Assembly: GCA_036502575.1 (NCBI GenBank)
Contig: DASXYL010000029.1
Span: forward strand, 124,001 to 188,000
Source: DASXRA01 sp036502575
Lineage (GTDB): Bacteria; Actinomycetota; Actinomycetes; Mycobacteriales; Jatrophihabitantaceae
DNA: 64,000 nt
Direction: 5' to 3'
Both the position numbers and the translations under genes were made by a program. Below are positions 61,115 to 64,000 of the stretch, piece by piece (position 1 is the stretch's first letter; every line of letters begins with the position of its first letter). A model generated the notes under the pieces. It had not been told where the DNA came from. It worked only from the letters and a program-made list of their open reading frames with translations, and did not search any database.

Positions 61115-62604
61115 CCGACCTGACGCACCTCACCGCCGCCGAGATCGCCACCGCCGTCGCCGGCGGTGAGGCGTCCGCCGTCGAAGTCGCGCAGGCGCAC
61201 CTCGATCGCATCGCGGCCGTCGACGACCGGGTGCACGCGTTCTTGCAGGTCGACACCGAGGGCGCGCTGTCGGCCGCCAAGGCCGTGGACGCCAAGCGCG
61301 CGGCCGGCGAGCAGCTCTCGCCCCTCGCCGGGGTGCCCCTCGCGATGAAGGACGTCGTCGTCACCAAGGACCTGACCACCACCGCCGGCTCGAAGATCCT
61401 CGAAGGCTGGGTGCCGCCCTACGACGCGACGATCAGCCGTCGGATCAAGGACGCCGGCATCGTCATGCTCGGCAAGACGAACATGGACGAGTTCGCGATG
61501 GGCTCGTCCACCGAGAACTCGGCGTACGGCCCGACGCACAACCCGTGGGACCTGTCCCGCGTGCCCGGCGGCTCCGGCGGGGGGTCGGCCGCTGCCGTGG
61601 CTGCGTACGAGGCGCCGCTCGCGATCGGCACCGACACCGGCGGCTCGATCCGGCAACCGGCCGCTGTGACCGGCACCGTCGGCGCCAAGCCCACCTATGG
61701 CGGCGTGTCGCGCTACGGGCTGATCGCGCTCGCTTCGTCGCTCGACCAGGCCGGGCCCTGCGCCCGGACGGTGCTCGATGCTGCGTTGCTGCACGAGGTG
61801 ATCGGCGGGCACGACCCGTGCGACTCGACGTCGATCGCCCAGCCGATGCCGCCGGTGGTGGCGGCTGCTCGCGAAGGTGCCCGCGCCGATCTGAGGGGCA
61901 CCCGCATCGGCGTCGTCCGCGAGCTCGGCGGCCCAGGTACCAGCGGCTACCAGCCCGGAGTGCTCGCCGCCTTCGAGGCGGCCGTCGAGACGCTGCGTGG
62001 CCTGGGCGCCGAGATCGTCGAGGTGAGCTGCCCGCACTTCCAGTACGCGCTCGCCGCCTACTACCTGATCCTGCCCAGCGAGTGCTCGTCCAATCTGGCT
62101 CGCTTCGATTCCGTCCGCTACGGGCTGCGGGTCGGTGACGACGGCGTCAACTCCCTGGAGGACGTCATGTCGCTCACCCGCGAGGCCGGGTTCGGGGCCG
62201 AGGTCAAGCGCCGAATCATTATCGGCACGTACGCCCTGTCGTCGGGCTACTACGAGGCCTACTACGGGCAGGCGCAGAAGGTGCGCACGCTGATCAGTCG
62301 TGACTTCGCGGCGGCCTTCGAGCAGGCCGACGTGCTGGTGTCGCCGTCCTCGCCGTTCGTGGCCTTCGGCATCGGCGAGCGCATCGACGACCCGATGGCG
62401 ATGTACGTCAACGACCTGTGCACCCTGCCGGCGTCGTTGGCCGGCACGCCGGGCATCTCGGTGCCGTGCGGGCTGTCGGAAGGGTTGCCGGTCGGGCTGC
62501 AGATCATGGCGCCGGCGCTGGCCGACGACCGCTGCTACCGGGTCGGTGCGGCCTTCGAGGCAGCCGTCGAGCGAATCGCTCCCCCGGCGGAGGTGCTCGC
62601 ATGA
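61111..62604 (+). CDS. gatA: Asp/Glu-tRNA(Asn/Gln) amidotransferase subunit A
   Basis: 497 residues, amidase-signature family. The Ser-cisSer-Lys triad is complete: GVPLAMKDVV (K80), VPGGSGGGSAA (S155) and GTDTGGSIRQPA (nucleophile S179), matching the known GatA triad spacing. It releases ammonia from glutamine, channelled to GatB. Overlaps gatC upstream and gatB downstream by 4 bp each, so the subunits are made in coupled translation. Confidence 0.97.
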   Translation: MTDLTHLTAAEIATAVAGGEASAVEVAQAHLDRIAAVDDRVHAFLQVDTEGALSAAKAVDAKRAAGEQLSPLAGVPLAMKDVVVTKDLTTTAGSKILEGWVPPYDATISRRIKDAGIVMLGKTNMDEFAMGSSTENSAYGPTHNPWDLSRVPGGSGGGSAAAVAAYEAPLAIGTDTGGSIRQPAAVTGTVGAKPTYGGVSRYGLIALASSLDQAGPCARTVLDAALLHEVIGGHDPCDSTSIAQPMPPVVAAAREGARADLRGTRIGVVRELGGPGTSGYQPGVLAAFEAAVETLRGLGAEIVEVSCPHFQYALAAYYLILPSECSSNLARFDSVRYGLRVGDDGVNSLEDVMSLTREAGFGAEVKRRIIIGTYALSSGYYEAYYGQAQKVRTLISRDFAAAFEQADVLVSPSSPFVAFGIGERIDDPMAMYVNDLCTLPASLAGTPGISVPCGLSEGLPVGLQIMAPALADDRCYRVGAAFEAAVERIAPPAEVLA

Positions 62605-64000
62605 CGCTCACCTACGAGGACGTCGTGGCCCGGTACGAGCCGGTGATCGGCCTGGAGACCCACGTCGAGCTCAGCACCGTGTCCAAGATGTTCTGCGGCT
62701 GCTCGACCGAGTTCGGCGCCGAGCCCAACACCCAGATCTGCCCGGTGTGCCTGGGGCTGCCGGGCGCCCTGCCAGTGGCCAACGAGAAGGCCATCGAATC
62801 CACGATCCGCATCGGCCTGGCGCTGAACTGCTCCATCGCGCCGTGGTGCCGGTTCGCCCGCAAGAACTACTTCTACCCGGACATGCCGAAGAACTTCCAG
62901 ACGTCGCAGTACGACGAGCCGCTGTGCGTCGAGGGCTACCTCGACATCGAGCTGGACGGCCAGACGTACCGCATCGGCATCGAGCGGGTGCATCTGGAGG
63001 AGGACACCGGCAAGAACACCCACGTCGGGACCTCCGGGCGCATTCACGGTGCCGACTACTCGCTCGTCGACTACAACCGGGCCGGCATCCCGCTCGTCGA
63101 GATCGTCACCAAGCCGGTCCCGGGCACCGGGGCGCTCGCGCCCGAGGTCGCCCGCGCCTACGTCACCGAGCTGCGCAACATCCTGCGGACGCTCGGCGTC
63201 AGCGACGTGCGGATGGAGCAGGGTTCGCTGCGGTGCGACGTCAACACCTCGCTGAACCGACCCGGTGACGAGTGGGGTACGCGCACCGAGACGAAGAACG
63301 TCAACTCGCTGCGCTCGGTGGAGCGCGCCGTCCGGTCGGAGATGATTCGCCAGGCCGGCCTGCTCGACGCCGGTGACCGGATCAAGCAGGAGACGCGGCA
63401 CTTCTCCGAGACGACCGGCGACACGCGTCCCGGGCGGAGCAAGGAGGAGGCCACCGACTACCGGTACTTCCCCGAGCCCGACCTGGTGCCGCTGGCGCCG
63501 GACGCGGAGTGGGTCGAGCAGCTGCGCAAGGCGCTGCCCGAGCTGCCGGCCGCGCGGCGGCTGCGTATCCGCGAAACGCTCGGGGTCTCGCCGGAGGATA
63601 TGCAGCAGATGGCCAACGCCGGCGTCGTCGATCTGGTCGGCGCGACCGTCGACGCCGGGGCTCCGGTGGCCGAGGCCCGCAACTGGTGGCTGGGCTACCT
63701 GGCGCAGGAGGCCAACAAGCGCGAAGTCGAGCCGGCCGACCTGGGCGTCACGCCGGCCCACGTGGCCCGCATCGTCGCGCTGGTCGCCGACGGCACGCTG
63801 TCGTCCGCGCTGGGCCGCCAGGTCGTCGACGTCGTGCTGGAAACCGGAGCCGACGTCGACACCGTCGTCGCCCAGCGGGGGCTGCAGGTCGTCTCCGACA
63901 CCGGCGCGCTCGGGGCTGCGGCCGATGAGGCGATCGCCGCCAACCCCGAGATCGCCGAGAAGGTGCGCAGCGGCAAGGTCAACGCGGTCGGCCCGCTGAT
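62601..64000 (+). CDS. gatB: Asp/Glu-tRNA(Asn/Gln) amidotransferase subunit B (partial, cut by window end)
   Basis: The first 466 residues are visible, with no stop before the window ends; about 500 are usual. Signatures: YEPVIGLETHVELSTVSKMF, the zinc-region Cys (FCGCSTEFG, CPVCLGLPGALP), YFYPDMPKNFQ, RVHLEEDTGK, GIPLVEIVTKP and ETKNVNSLRSVERAV. The tail domain YqeY-like begins near residue 390. GatB activates the tRNA-bound carboxylate with ATP and binds the tRNA. Confidence 0.97.
   Translation, partial: MTLTYEDVVARYEPVIGLETHVELSTVSKMFCGCSTEFGAEPNTQICPVCLGLPGALPVANEKAIESTIRIGLALNCSIAPWCRFARKNYFYPDMPKNFQTSQYDEPLCVEGYLDIELDGQTYRIGIERVHLEEDTGKNTHVGTSGRIHGADYSLVDYNRAGIPLVEIVTKPVPGTGALAPEVARAYVTELRNILRTLGVSDVRMEQGSLRCDVNTSLNRPGDEWGTRTETKNVNSLRSVERAVRSEMIRQAGLLDAGDRIKQETRHFSETTGDTRPGRSKEEATDYRYFPEPDLVPLAPDAEWVEQLRKALPELPAARRLRIRETLGVSPEDMQQMANAGVVDLVGATVDAGAPVAEARNWWLGYLAQEANKREVEPADLGVTPAHVARIVALVADGTLSSALGRQVVDVVLETGADVDTVVAQRGLQVVSDTGALGAAADEAIAANPEIAEKVRSGKVNAVGPL

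Overview
The window is 64 kb of very GC-rich DNA with frequent GTG and TTG starts, many 4-bp stop/start overlaps and the GlgE-type alpha-glucan gene set. Together these point to an actinomycete. From about 33 to 64 kb the gene order (enoyl-CoA hydratase, methyltransferase, hexapeptide acyltransferase, GT4 glycosyltransferase, methyltransferase, etfBA, cysteine desulfurase, mnmA, a MetE-C-like protein, ligA, an ACT protein, gatCAB) follows, from memory, the Mycobacterium tuberculosis Rv3039c to Rv3009c order. Several mycobacterial genes of that stretch are absent, including the GH57 enzyme, and other genes are inserted. I place the organism in the Actinomycetes outside Mycobacterium and cannot go lower. 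No rRNA, tRNA, CRISPR array, integrase or intact transposase was recognised, and no gene-free stretch exceeds 300 bases.

Layout. 0-12.3 kb is a mixed accessory region: the end of an acyl-CoA mutase, a membrane-anchored protein with a possible PD-(D/E)XK core, a DHA2 exporter, a SigG-like ECF sigma factor, an HNH-endonuclease remnant, a Tat-exported purple acid phosphatase, an enoyl-CoA hydratase, a SigE-family sigma factor with its membrane partner, a thioredoxin/TPR protein, a DapB-like reductase without the catalytic histidines, a decayed ABC permease abutting a truncated acetyltransferase, and a pirin. 13.0-20.5 kb holds glgB, mak, treS and glgE on the minus strand; the first three overlap by 4 bp. 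20.5-25 kb has an M28 peptidase, a truncated globin, a CGNR protein, a methyltransferase and a RibD-C-type reductase. 25.1-32.3 kb has glgP, a small P-loop kinase, an Lrp regulator divergent from an M20 peptidase (with a clear palindrome between them), and glgX.

32.4-48.7 kb is the conserved block resembling the mycobacterial polymethylated-glucan neighbourhood, followed by etfBA, small proteins, an MFS exporter, lhgO, the cysteine desulfurase/mnmA pair and the MetE-C-like gene. 48.8-55.5 kb interrupts that order with an FtsX-type ABC exporter (one 10-TM permease, two different ATPases) and a glycogen-debranching-like hydrolase. 55.5-64 kb has ligA, an OatA-like acyltransferase, a striking 141-bp inverted-repeat element, the ACT protein and gatCAB, the last gene cut by the window end.

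Functionally, TreS, Mak, GlgE and GlgB form the trehalose-to-glucan route. GlgP, GlgX and perhaps the 53.6 kb hydrolase degrade the product, and the GT4 enzyme may start or extend a related glucan. IscS-like and MnmA thiolate tRNA wobble uridine, and GatCAB amidates mischarged tRNAs. The best leads for novelty are the 141-bp element at 59.84 kb, the modified glucan neighbourhood around 34-39 kb, the asymmetric ABC exporter, and several gene scars (compensating frameshifts in the SigE-family gene, the deletion junction at 10.80 kb).
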